From NCBI RefSeq assembly GCF_913778665.1, contig NZ_CAJYVQ010000004.1:1-64000 (forward strand): a DNA stretch of 64,000 nucleotides, given 5' to 3'. The notes under the pieces were generated by a model, which saw nothing but the letters and a program-made list of their open reading frames with translations, searched no databases and had not been told where the DNA came from. Positions within the stretch are counted from its first letter, which is position 1. The number at the start of each line of letters is the position of its first letter. A program made the position numbers and the translations under genes. Positions 29,951 through 37,525 of this stretch are shown here, one piece after another. The DNA comes from an uncultured Stenotrophomonas sp. Lineage in GTDB: Bacteria > Pseudomonadota > Gammaproteobacteria > Xanthomonadales > Xanthomonadaceae.

Positions 29951-30340
29951 GTGGACGCCATCCTGACCCCGGTATCGATCGGCGAGCTGATCGACAAGAT
30001 CACCATTCTCGAGATCAAGGCCGAGCGCATCGACGATGCCGCCAAGCTGGCCAATGTACGCACCGAGCTGGACGGGCTGCTGCCGTTGCTGCAGCTGCAG
30101 CTGCAGGCACAGCCGGCGCTGGCCGCGCTGAAGCAACAGCTGAAGGCGATCAACGAGCGCATGTGGGACATCCAGGACCAGCTGCGCGACAAGGAAGCGG
30201 CACAGGTGTTCGATGATGCATTCATCCAGCTGGCACGCGGCGTGTACGGCACCAACGGCGAGCGCGTGCAGGTGAAGAACGAGATCAACCGGGTCGCCGG
30301 TTCGGCGCTGGTGGAAGAAAAGCAGTACCAGGGCGAGTAA
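29951..30340 (+). CDS. DUF6165-type protein
   Basis: A 129-residue soluble, mostly helical protein starting VDAILTPVSIGELIDKITILEIKAERI from a GTG. The strongly conserved-looking start and the leucine/glutamine-rich middle suggest a small cytoplasmic helical bundle. It resembles the DUF6165 family, which is often found near sugar or LPS genes; no function known. It stands alone, converging with the regulator at 30347. Confidence 0.78.
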   Translation: MDAILTPVSIGELIDKITILEIKAERIDDAAKLANVRTELDGLLPLLQLQLQAQPALAALKQQLKAINERMWDIQDQLRDKEAAQVFDDAFIQLARGVYGTNGERVQVKNEINRVAGSALVEEKQYQGE

Positions 30341-30346
30341 GCCCCC

Positions 30347-31018
30347 TCACCCGCATTCGAGCAGATGCCGGATGCGGAACAGCTCGCCATCGCTGCGGAT
30401 GCCCAGCTTGCGGTAGGCGGTGCGCTTCTGCGAACTGATCGTACTGGGGGTGCGCTCAAAGCGGCGTGCGACCTCGCCGGTGGTGCACCCCTGCAGCACC
30501 AGCCGTATCACTTCGCGTTCGCGTCGGCTCAACGTTGCCGGCGCTGGCGCGCGCCGGCTTCGCGGCCGGCTCAGCTGCATGTGCAGCTGGGGCGGTACGA
30601 AACGCCGCCCTCGGGCCAGCGCATCTACGGCGCGCAGCAGCGTGTCCGGTTCGGTCTGCTTGGACAGGAAGCCGCGTGCGCCGGCCTGCATCGCCATGCT
30701 CACCGTGCTGGCGTTGCAGTGGGCCGACAGCACCAGCACCGGCAGCAACGGCCAGCGGCGCGAAAGCAGGCGCAACAGCTGCAGGCCTTGCTCCGGCCCG
30801 CGCGGTGCGGTGAGGTCGACCAGCAGCAGGTCGATGCTGCCCGGCCGCCGGTGCAGCAGCTCCAGCAGTTCAGCCGCATCGGTGAAGCTGCCGCACACGC
30901 GCACGCCGCCGTGCTGGCCCAGCACCACTTCCAGGCCCAAGCGCAGCACCGGATGCGGCGCCAGCAGTGCCAGGCGGCGCGGCCGGTCGAGAGGCAGGGT
31001 GGAAACGGCAGGCGGCAT
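30347..31018 (-). CDS. LuxR-type response regulator with degenerate receiver
   Basis: The C-terminal helix-turn-helix is intact (LSRREREVIRLVLQGCTTG, STISSQKRTAYRKLG). The receiver keeps the phospho-acceptor position D68 (LLLVDLTAPRG) and K120 (FLSKQTE) but has A20-P21 (LALLAPHPVLRLGL) where the metal-binding acidic pair belongs. It may therefore work without phosphorylation. The start is taken as the ATG at 31018 (223 aa); an ATG at 31048 would add 10 residues. No kinase neighbour. It is similar in its output domain to the intact regulator at 21273. Confidence 0.85.
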   Translation of the reverse strand: MPPAVSTLPLDRPRRLALLAPHPVLRLGLEVVLGQHGGVRVCGSFTDAAELLELLHRRPGSIDLLLVDLTAPRGPEQGLQLLRLLSRRWPLLPVLVLSAHCNASTVSMAMQAGARGFLSKQTEPDTLLRAVDALARGRRFVPPQLHMQLSRPRSRRAPAPATLSRREREVIRLVLQGCTTGEVARRFERTPSTISSQKRTAYRKLGIRSDGELFRIRHLLECG

Positions 31019-31144
31019 TACGCAGGTCCGGCAGTACGAAGTGCCCACCGTAGGCCGCAGCCAGGGCCAGCGGAATCCAATTCATTGCAACGCAGCAATC
31101 GTAGGCGCGCGTGGTCAGCCGTCGTTTCGGTTCGTCATAACGCA

Positions 31145-31170
31145 ACAGGCCCGGCATATGCCGGGCCTGT
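31145..31170. terminator. Palindrome downstream of ax21
   Basis: A perfect 26-bp palindrome, ACAGGCCCGGCAT and its complement, lies 38 bp beyond the ax21 stop codon. There is no strong T tract on either side, but its position between the ax21 end and the regulator at 30347 fits a transcript end. Confidence 0.55.
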
Positions 31171-31208
31171 CGAGGCATCTTCAGCGCGCAGGCGCGCCGA
31201 GGAGGCAA

Positions 31209-31781
31209 TTACCAGCTGAAGCGCGGGCCGACAGTGTATTCCTTGTCGCCGTCGCGGTTCATCTTCAGCTCGCCGTTCAGGCCCCAGTTCTGGTTCAGCT
31301 TGACCTGACCACCCAGGCGGCCGTACCACTGGCCATCCGGGTTGACGCCGTGCTTCTTGGAATAGTCTTCGTAGCCGACCATGCCGTAGACCTCGGCGTG
31401 GGCACCGAAGGCGGTGCGGATACCGGCTTCAGCGCTGTAGCCGTTGAAGTCCAGGCCGTGCTTCTGGTCGAACTTCTGGTAGGCAACGCGGGCAACGAAG
31501 TCGGTCGACGGTGCGATTTCAACGTTGTAGCCGGCACCGATCTTCCACTGGTCCAGCTTGATGTTGGTGTGGTCGATTTCCTGGCGGCTGTATTCACCGA
31601 AAGCGTGGAAGTTCGGCAGGAAGCCGTAGGAACCCTTCACGCCCCAACCGTCGGACTTGAACGCGTCGTTGTCGATCTTGGCGTAGTTGGCTTCGGCGTA
31701 GTTGTAGGACAGGTTCTCAGCAGCCGAGGCGGTGAACGGCAGGGCAGCAGCCAGGGCCAGAGCAATCAGCGAATTCTTCAT
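31209..31781 (-). CDS. ax21: Ax21-family outer membrane protein
   Basis: A 190-residue protein with a signal peptide (MKNSLIALALAAALPFTASA) and a small beta-barrel: LSYNYAEANYAK, YGFLPNFHAFGEYSRQ, VEIAPSTDFVARVAYQKFD, WYGRLGGQVKLNQNWGLNG, and the terminal VGPRFSW with an aromatic last residue. This matches Ax21 of Xanthomonas/Stenotrophomonas, found in the outer membrane and vesicles. Early claims that it is a quorum signal were retracted. AAGGTG lies 8 nt before the ATG. Codon use looks like a highly expressed gene. It is monocistronic with a GC-rich leader hairpin near 31815-31830. Confidence 0.92.
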   Translation of the reverse strand: MKNSLIALALAAALPFTASAAENLSYNYAEANYAKIDNDAFKSDGWGVKGSYGFLPNFHAFGEYSRQEIDHTNIKLDQWKIGAGYNVEIAPSTDFVARVAYQKFDQKHGLDFNGYSAEAGIRTAFGAHAEVYGMVGYEDYSKKHGVNPDGQWYGRLGGQVKLNQNWGLNGELKMNRDGDKEYTVGPRFSW

Positions 31782-32066
31782 GGGGGTACACCTTTACTTT
31801 CTTATGGTGTGCAGCAGCGCCAGGGCGCCATCGCATCGGGAATGTAAATTCTCCGTTATTCGCCACAACGCTCCCTGAAAACAGCGGTCTTCGCATTGCT
31901 GAATTTTTTGCCTTGATTCAGGCTGTCTCTGGCATACGCGCGCGGCGCGGGTGCATTCTCCTGTTCCAGCTTTCTTCCACCTTTCCAGTGCTGTCGATCC
32001 GCGACGCCCTGGTTCGTCGAGTACCTGAAGGCCGTGCATGCGGCACGGTCCAACCGGAGGCAGGCA

Positions 32067-32426
32067 ATGAGCTACATCGATGGTTTCGTGCTGGCAGTAC
32101 CCACCGCCAACAAGGAGAAGTTCCTCGCCCATGCACGCGAAGGTGATCCCGTTTTCATCGAGTTTGGCGCGCTGCGCGTAGTCGAGTGCTGGGGCGATGA
32201 TGTGCCACACGGCAAGACCACCGACTTCTTTGGCGCGGTGAAGGCCACGCCGGACGAGACAGTGGTGTTTTCCTGGATCGAATGGCCGGACAAGCCGACC
32301 CGCGACGCGGGCATGGCAAAGATGATGGAAGACCCGCGGTTTGATCCGGCCAAGAACCCGATGCCGTTCGACGGTGCGCGGATGATCTACGGCGGCTTCG
32401 TGCCGATCTACGAACTGAAGCGCTGA
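32067..32426 (+). CDS. DUF1428 protein
   Basis: A 119-residue protein starting MSYIDGFVLAVPTANKEKFL, with FGALRVVECWGDDVPHGKTTDFF, VVFSWIEWPDKPTRD and a C-terminal MIYGGFVPIYEL, all hallmarks of DUF1428. The fold is of the dimeric alpha/beta-barrel (ferredoxin-like) type, as in small monooxygenases and stress proteins. No function is established. It stands alone between ax21 and a convergent gene, and ends at a hairpin. Confidence 0.9.
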   Translation: MSYIDGFVLAVPTANKEKFLAHAREGDPVFIEFGALRVVECWGDDVPHGKTTDFFGAVKATPDETVVFSWIEWPDKPTRDAGMAKMMEDPRFDPAKNPMPFDGARMIYGGFVPIYELKR

Positions 32427-32444
32427 CGGCAGCGCAGACTACGG

Positions 32445-32470
32445 CGGACGCGCTCAGCGCGCGTCCGTTT
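32445..32470 (+). terminator. Intrinsic terminator after the DUF1428 gene
   Basis: CGGACGCGC (32445-32453), loop TCAGC, GCGCGTCCG (32459-32467), then TTT. The loop holds the stop codon of the convergent gene (TGA on the minus strand, 32454-32456). Confidence 0.65.
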
Positions 32471-33146
32471 CATCGCCGGTGGACGCATGGCCGGCGCCCA
32501 GTGCGGCGCCGGCACCGAAGCCCATGCCGCCCATGCCGGCTCCCATTCCGCCACCACCACCGCCCCCTCCTCCAGCACGACCCCCTTTGGCATCGCCGTC
32601 AGTGCGGCCCTTGCCGCCACCGCTGGCGGTGGGACGGGTCGGGCCCTGCGGTGGAATCTGCAGGTCCTGCGGAATCGGCGCCAGGTCCAGCGCTTCGCGC
32701 ACGAAGTCGCGCAACGAGACCACCAGCTCGTAGGTATGCACCGGCCGTCCCTGCGCCAGCTCACTGGCCGCGCGCGCGGCCAGCCGCACCTGTTCGTCGG
32801 TGCCCAGCAGCAGGATGTCCGACAGCGCCGCTTCAACCGCATCACGGATGCGCCGCGTGCGATCCGAACGCGGCTCGGCGATGCCTTCCGCATCTTCGCG
32901 GTGGCGGAGGTCGCGGCGATGGGCTGGGTCCACCCCCAGTTCGCCGGTGAAGGAGCCGCCCAGGGTCTTGTAGGCCGCCATCAGGGTCCGCAGCCGTTCG
33001 TTGATCTGCCGGTTCTCGCGCTCACGGCGCTGCTGCAGGGTCTGCATCACCAGCATGCGGATACCCACGCCCAGCAGCGTGATCAGGACCAGGCCGGCCA
33101 GCGTGGACAGCACCCCCTGCCAGGAACTGAAGTCGATACCGCGCAT
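32454..33146 (-). CDS. Membrane-anchored protein with glycine-rich tail, unknown
   Basis: 230 residues from the ATG at 33146. One N-terminal membrane helix (VLSTLAGLVLITLLGVGIRMLV) is followed by a charged coiled region (QQRRERENRQINERLRTLM), a cytoplasmic helical domain (RRIRDAVEAALSDILLLGTDEQVRLAARAASELAQGRP is one block) and a low-complexity tail of G, A and M residues. I do not recognise the family. The tail resembles glycine-rich extensions of membrane stress proteins, but no role can be given. The gene lies downstream of the histone-like gene behind a terminator. Confidence 0.72.
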   Translation of the reverse strand: MRGIDFSSWQGVLSTLAGLVLITLLGVGIRMLVMQTLQQRRERENRQINERLRTLMAAYKTLGGSFTGELGVDPAHRRDLRHREDAEGIAEPRSDRTRRIRDAVEAALSDILLLGTDEQVRLAARAASELAQGRPVHTYELVVSLRDFVREALDLAPIPQDLQIPPQGPTRPTASGGGKGRTDGDAKGGRAGGGGGGGGGMGAGMGGMGFGAGAALGAGHASTGDETDAR

Positions 33147-33202
33147 GCCCGGACTCCGCCTGGAAGAACCTGCATCCTGCCCCAGGCCATGTCCCGAAAA
33201 CG

Positions 33203-33240
33203 CGAAAGGCCCTCCCGCCCGTTGGACGGAAGGGCCTTCG
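33203..33240 (-). terminator. Intrinsic terminator of the histone H1-like gene
   Basis: The outer stem CGAAAGGCCCT (33203-33213) pairs with AAGGGCCTTCG (33230-33240) across one bulged A, with further pairing inside. On the minus strand it is followed by CGTTTTC. It lies 12 bp after the histone-like stop codon. Confidence 0.75.
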
Positions 33241-33252
33241 GTCACCGCGCGA

Positions 33253-34128
33253 TTACTTGCGCTTGGCGGCCTTGCGCACTGCCTTGGCCGGTGCCTTCTT
33301 GGCGGCAGCCTTCTTGGCCGGCGCCTTCTTGGCCGCGACCTTCTTCAGCGGAGCAGCCTTCTTGGCGGCGACCTTCTTGCCGACAACCTTCTTGGCAGCA
33401 GCGGTCTTCCTGGTGGCGACCTTCTTGGTGGCAGCAACCTTCTTGCCGACAACCTTCTTGGCAGCGGCAGTCTTCCTGGTAGCGACCTTCTTGGTGGCGG
33501 CAACCTTCTTGCCGACAACCTTCTTCGCAGCCACGGCCTTCTTGCCGGCGACCTTCTTGGCCGCGACGGTCTTCTTGGCCACAGCCTTCTTGGCGGTAGC
33601 GACCTTCTTGCCGACCACCTTCTTGGCGGCCGCCGTCTTCTTGGCAACGGTCTTCCTGGCGACGGCAGCCTTCTTGGTGGCGGCCTTCTTCGCGGTGGCG
33701 ACCTTCTTGCCGGCAGTCTTGGTGGCAGCCTTGGTGGCCTTCTTCGCAGCCGCAGCCTTCTTGGTCACGGCCTTGCCTGCAGCCGCGTTCTTCTTGGCCA
33801 CTTCCTTCTTCAGGGCAGCGGCTTCGGCCTTGGCGTTCTTCTTTGCGGTTTCCAGCTTCTGCTTGGCCTTGGCAACGGTCTTGCCGACCGACTTGGCAGC
33901 CTTCTCGGCCTTCTTGGCAACGGTCTTCTCGACATTGGCCACGGCCTTCTTGGCCTTGGCAACGCGGGTACCGGCAGCCTTGGTGGCGCGCTTGACGGTC
34001 TTCTTGACCGACTTCACTGCATCCTCGGCGGCGTGGGCGATGGTCTCGCCAACGTTGGTGGCGGCTTCTTTGACGTTCTCGACGGCATCGGTCACGACCG
34101 ACACACCATTACCATTACCGTTGCTCAT
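33253..34128 (-). CDS. Histone H1/AlgP-like lysine-alanine repeat protein
   Basis: A 291-residue, extremely basic protein made of K, A, V and T repeats. The N-terminal 40 residues ([20 protein letters not shown]) are less repetitive and acidic; then AKKA, KKVA and KKTA units run to the end ([12 protein letters not shown]). Such proteins resemble eukaryotic H1 tails and Pseudomonas AlgP (AlgR3) and bind DNA without sequence specificity. AGGAGGG sits 5 nt before the ATG, a very strong ribosome site. It is single-gene, with a terminator. Repeats make its length variable between strains. Role in nucleoid structure is inferred. Confidence 0.88.
   Translation of the reverse strand: MSNGNGNGVSVVTDAVENVKEAATNVGETIAHAAEDAVKSVKKTVKRATKAAGTRVAKAKKAVANVEKTVAKKAEKAAKSVGKTVAKAKQKLETAKKNAKAEAAALKKEVAKKNAAAGKAVTKKAAAAKKATKAATKTAGKKVATAKKAATKKAAVARKTVAKKTAAAKKVVGKKVATAKKAVAKKTVAAKKVAGKKAVAAKKVVGKKVAATKKVATRKTAAAKKVVGKKVAATKKVATRKTAAAKKVVGKKVAAKKAAPLKKVAAKKAPAKKAAAKKAPAKAVRKAAKRK
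33379..33538 (-). repeat. 66-bp tandem coding repeat inside the H1-like gene
   Basis: Two tandem 66-bp units (33379-33444 and 33445-33510) encode the same 22 residues ([13 protein letters not shown]...), with only silent differences, and a partial third unit follows. Such repeats grow and shrink by slipped pairing or recombination. Confidence 0.85.
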
Positions 34129-34619
34129 GTTGCCCTCCTGGGGGCCTTTAGTATCAAAACGGGGCGATGCTATACCGACATTGACGATCGTGGAACGGGG
34201 CACGCGCCGACAATCGCATCTGTTGCGACAGTAGTGGTGTAACCCGCCACCCTCGCCGACACCCCCGGTTTGCAGGAAACCCCTTTTTTTCAGTGCTGTG
34301 CTGCGCGCGATGCGCGGCGACAGCGCGCGGCTGCGTGCGCCTGCCCGACCACAGCGACCGGCATGCGTTGTGGCGCATTGCGGCACCCGGTTGCGCGGAA
34401 CTGCGCAAGTATCGATGTATGTCGGCACGCCTTCCGATGCGCCGCCGAGCGCTGCACAGGCACGCAAGCGGTGTCGCGGATGCCGGCTCCGCTGCGACGT
34501 CGGGCGGGGTTCGCGGCCGCGGCTTTCATGGCGCATTTATCCAGATCGCGACACACTCATTCAGCTTGTTTTACCGTAGGGCCGAACCGCCCCCAATCTC
34601 CACCTGCGAACCGACTCCC
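34129..34619. other. Non-coding region between the H1-like gene and the protease gene
   Basis: About 490 bp with no convincing gene. It must hold the divergent promoters. On the minus strand GGTATAGCAT (near 34170) is a -10 candidate for the histone-like gene. On the plus strand GGAACTG (34397-34403) with TGTCGG about 16 bp further resembles a weak sigma-E element, as might be expected for a degP-type gene, but it is 200 bp from the start. GGTTT/AAACC with seven Ts (34267-34290) looks like a small plus-strand terminator without an obvious gene before it. Confidence 0.5.
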
Positions 34620-36053
34620 ATGCGACCGCTACCCACCCTGCTCACGCTCGCAATCGCCGCCGCCTTCGGTGGCTTCGTTGCCACCGGCATCAATGCCCAC
34701 CTGGACAACCGTGCCGATGCCGCACCGCTGCCGACGGTGTTGCCGACCACCGCAGCGCTGCCGGCCTCGGTCGCGGGGCAGGCAGTACCGTCGCTTGCAC
34801 CGATGCTGGAAAAGGCCATGCCGGCCGTGGTCAGCGTCAACACCAAGCAGGTGGTACGGGTACGCAATCCCTTCTTCAACGACCCGTTCTTCCGCCGCCT
34901 GTTCCCGGATATCCCGCAGGAGCGCATCAACGAATCGCTGGGTTCGGGCGTGATCATCGACGCCAAGGAAGGGCTGGTGCTGACCAATCACCATGTCATC
35001 GAGAACGCCGATGACGTGCAGGTGACACTGGCCGACGGGCGCACCGTGAAGGCCGAATTCCTCGGCTCGGACCGCGACACCGATATCGCGCTGATCCGTA
35101 TTCCGGCGCAGAACCTGACCGACATCAAGCTCGGCAACAGCGACCAGCTGCGCGTGGGCGACTTCGTAGTGGCCATCGGCAACCCGTTCGGTTTCAGCCA
35201 GACGGTCACCTCCGGCATCGTCTCGGCGGTGGGCCGCAGCGGCATCCGCGGGCTGGGTTACCAGAACTTCATCCAGACCGATGCGTCGATCAACCCGGGC
35301 AATTCCGGTGGCGCGCTGGTCGACCTGCAGGGCCAGCTGGTCGGCATCAACACCGCCAGCTTCAACCCGCAGGGCAGCATGGCCGGCAACATCGGCCTGG
35401 GCCTGGCCATTCCCTCCAACCTGGCGCGCAACGTGGTCGACCAGCTGGTCAAGCATGGCGTGGTGGTGCGTGGCACGCTGGGCGTGGAAAGCCAGAACCT
35501 GACCGCGCAGATCGCGCAGGGCCTGGGCCTGGGCGAGACCCGTGGCGCGCTGATCACCCGCGTGCTGGCCGGTTCGGCCGCCGCCGCCGCGGGGTTGAAG
35601 CCGGGCGACGTGGTGGTGTCGGCCAATGGCCAGCGGGTGGACAGCGCCGAGGCCCTGCACAACGTGGAAGGCCTGGCCGCGGTCGGCAGCCCGCTGACGC
35701 TGGACGTACGCCGCGAAGGCAAGCCACTGCAGATCAAGGCAACGCTGAAGGAGCAGGCGCGTGCGGTCACCGGCGAAAGCCTCGACCCGCGCCTGGGCGG
35801 CGCCACCTTCGTCGACCTGCCCGAGTCGCTGCGCCAGTCCGGCGTCGGCGGAGTGCTGGTCAGCGAGGTCAAGCGCGGCAGCCGCGCGGCCAGCAATGGC
35901 CTGCAGCAGGGCGACATCATCACCAACGCCACGGTGGGTGAATTCGCCGACCTGGCCAGCTGGCGCGCGAACTTCCAACAGCGCCCGCCGACCCTGGTGC
36001 TGCGCGTGCTGCGCAACAATGGCCAGCAGCAGGGCCAACTCGTGATGCGCTGA
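34620..36053 (+). CDS. degP: Periplasmic HtrA-family serine protease (DegP/DegQ type)
   Basis: This protease and chaperone handles misfolded envelope proteins. It is exported by an N-terminal signal or anchor (LPTLLTLAIAAAFGGFVATG). The trypsin-like domain has the triad H125 (TNHHVIEN), D155 (RDTDIALI) and S229 (NPGNSGGAL). Two PDZ domains follow (ITRVLAGSAAAAAGLKPGD and VSEVKRGSRAASNGLQQGD). Its 477 aa are typical. An LA-loop (NPFFNDPFFRRLFPDIPQER) precedes the triad. degP versus degQ cannot be decided by sequence alone. It is transcribed alone or with the small membrane operon beginning 105 bp later. Confidence 0.93.
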   Translation: MRPLPTLLTLAIAAAFGGFVATGINAHLDNRADAAPLPTVLPTTAALPASVAGQAVPSLAPMLEKAMPAVVSVNTKQVVRVRNPFFNDPFFRRLFPDIPQERINESLGSGVIIDAKEGLVLTNHHVIENADDVQVTLADGRTVKAEFLGSDRDTDIALIRIPAQNLTDIKLGNSDQLRVGDFVVAIGNPFGFSQTVTSGIVSAVGRSGIRGLGYQNFIQTDASINPGNSGGALVDLQGQLVGINTASFNPQGSMAGNIGLGLAIPSNLARNVVDQLVKHGVVVRGTLGVESQNLTAQIAQGLGLGETRGALITRVLAGSAAAAAGLKPGDVVVSANGQRVDSAEALHNVEGLAAVGSPLTLDVRREGKPLQIKATLKEQARAVTGESLDPRLGGATFVDLPESLRQSGVGGVLVSEVKRGSRAASNGLQQGDIITNATVGEFADLASWRANFQQRPPTLVLRVLRNNGQQQGQLVMR

Positions 36054-36158
36054 TCGCCCTGCCGTAACACCCCCTATACCCGGGCAATGTTATTGCTGTA
36101 CGCCCCCGTCGGCCTGGCCGATCGTTCGTTACCCCCCCATCGCAACTGGAGTGATTCG

Positions 36159-36524
36159 ATGAGCCCCACCAATACCGAGAACCTGAAGGACCACCTGGGT
36201 GAAGCCGGTTCCCACCTGAAGCAGGCCGCCAGCGCTGCCGGCGGTGCGATCAAGGGCGCGACTGGCGCGGCCACCGACGAACTGCGCATCGGCAAGGCCA
36301 ACGTCAAGGCCGAGCTGTCCGACAGCGCGCTGTCCGGGCTGGCCGCCGCCGAATTCGGTGGTGCCGCAGCCAAGGAGCAGGTCGACGCGCTGATGGACAA
36401 GGGCAAGGACCTGATCGACAGCGCCGCTGAACTCATCCGCGAACGCCCGCTGGCTTCGTTCGGCGTCGCCTTCGCCGCCGGCTGGATCATCGCCAAGCTG
36501 GCCCGCGGCAGCAGCGACAAGTAA
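36159..36524 (+). CDS. YqjD/ElaB-like DUF883 membrane protein
   Basis: 121 residues: a long amphipathic helix rich in A, E and K, then a C-terminal membrane anchor preceded by the family signature (LIRERPLASFGVAFAAGWIIAKLARG). E. coli YqjD and ElaB share this C-terminus, sit in the inner membrane and bind ribosomes in stationary phase. It is followed at 8 bp by a YqjE-like gene, as in E. coli yqjD-yqjE. Confidence 0.86.
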   Translation: MSPTNTENLKDHLGEAGSHLKQAASAAGGAIKGATGAATDELRIGKANVKAELSDSALSGLAAAEFGGAAAKEQVDALMDKGKDLIDSAAELIRERPLASFGVAFAAGWIIAKLARGSSDK

Positions 36525-36532
36525 GCCACGGC

Positions 36533-37003
36533 GTGAGCGAAAACAACACGCAAGCGCCTGATCCGGCGGCGACCCCGCCGCTGGATGAGAGCATCCGCCA
36601 GGTCGGCGCGGCCGGTCGTGCCGCCGCCGATTCGGCCAAGCACACGGTGCGTTCGCTGCGCCGGCTGGCTTCGGCCGATTTCGCACTGGCCCGCAGTGCG
36701 TTCGGTCGTGCGCTGGCCTGGGCCGGCGTGGCGATCGTGTTCGGTGCCTCGGCCTGGCTGCTGATGGCTGCCACCCTCATCGCGCTGCTGCAGAGCTGGG
36801 GCCTGAGTTGGCTGCAGGCCCTGCTGATCACCTCGCTGCTGAGCCTGGCCGTTACCGGCTACGCGATTTGGCGGGTGTCCTACTTTTTCCACCACACCGG
36901 CATGCACGCCACCCGGCGCCAGCTGTCACGCCTGGGCCTGTTCGACGAGCCCAGCGAAGACGATCCCGATGCCGGCGTGCAGCTGCCAGAGGGCAAGCCA
37001 TGA
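36533..37003 (+). CDS. YqjE-like (phage holin family) membrane protein
   Basis: A 156-residue protein starting from GTG. It has a polar N-terminus, two close membrane helices (ALAWAGVAIVFGASAWLLMAATLIALL and LLITSLLSLAVTGYAIW blocks), then a charged end. The layout matches YqjE, grouped by databases with phage holin superfamily III. There is no phage context here; it is part of a chromosomal stress-type operon. Its stop overlaps the next start as ATGA. Confidence 0.84.
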   Translation: MSENNTQAPDPAATPPLDESIRQVGAAGRAAADSAKHTVRSLRRLASADFALARSAFGRALAWAGVAIVFGASAWLLMAATLIALLQSWGLSWLQALLITSLLSLAVTGYAIWRVSYFFHHTGMHATRRQLSRLGLFDEPSEDDPDAGVQLPEGKP

Positions 37004-37458
37004 AGTTCGGCGCGCTGCAGCGGCGGGTAAAGCGCTGTGAACAGGTGGTGACCGTGCGTCTGGGCGAAACCCAGGACCACTGGTCCACGCTCAGCGAGGT
37101 CTGGCGCCAAGGCTGGTCGCCACTGCGCATCGTGGTGGTCGGCCTGGCTGGTGGCTTCATCGCCGGCAAGCTGGAAGTGCCGGGCAAGGTCAATGGTGCG
37201 CGCTGGCTGCAGATGGTCGGGTCGGTCTCGAACCTGTTCGCCAGCGCACAGGCCGCGTTCGGCGCGGCAATGGCGGCGCAGGCCGCAGCGTCGGCCGACG
37301 ACGCGGCCGAAGACGCCGACGATGCCAGCGAGCAAGCGCAGGCTGCCGCGACCGCCGCCGGGGCACGGCCGGCACCAGCACCGGCACCACCGGCAGCCGA
37401 GCCGGACCCGCGTGGGCCGCGTCCGGCCGAAGCGGCCACCGAGCTGTCCGAACGGTGA
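37000..37458 (+). CDS. Membrane protein of unknown function, third gene of the YqjD-like operon
   Basis: 152 residues: a charged N-terminus (MKFGALQRRVKRCEQVVTVR), one likely membrane segment (LRIVVVGLAGGFIAGKL), then an alanine-rich acidic stretch and a proline-rich tail. It overlaps the YqjE-like gene by 4 bp and replaces YqjK of E. coli in position. I see no named domain. The conserved-looking first half and unstructured end suggest an adaptor, but that is a guess. Confidence 0.76.
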   Translation: MKFGALQRRVKRCEQVVTVRLGETQDHWSTLSEVWRQGWSPLRIVVVGLAGGFIAGKLEVPGKVNGARWLQMVGSVSNLFASAQAAFGAAMAAQAAASADDAAEDADDASEQAQAAATAAGARPAPAPAPPAAEPDPRGPRPAEAATELSER

Positions 37459-37525
37459 TCCACCGAATCCGCCGCGCCGATCGCGGCCGGCGGATAATGC
37501 GCTCCCCTTCCAGGTTGATGCGTCG

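Noticed and set aside
31209-31781. Ax21 as a quorum-sensing signal
   Set aside because: The original claims were retracted; the sequence shows an ordinary small outer membrane barrel with a signal peptide.
33379-33538. CRISPR-like repeat array
   Set aside because: The repeats are directly tandem, in frame and coding for a lysine-alanine protein; there are no spacers.
36533-37003. Phage holin, hint of a prophage
   Set aside because: The holin-family label is for YqjE-like proteins; neighbours are YqjD-like and chromosomal, with no phage genes.
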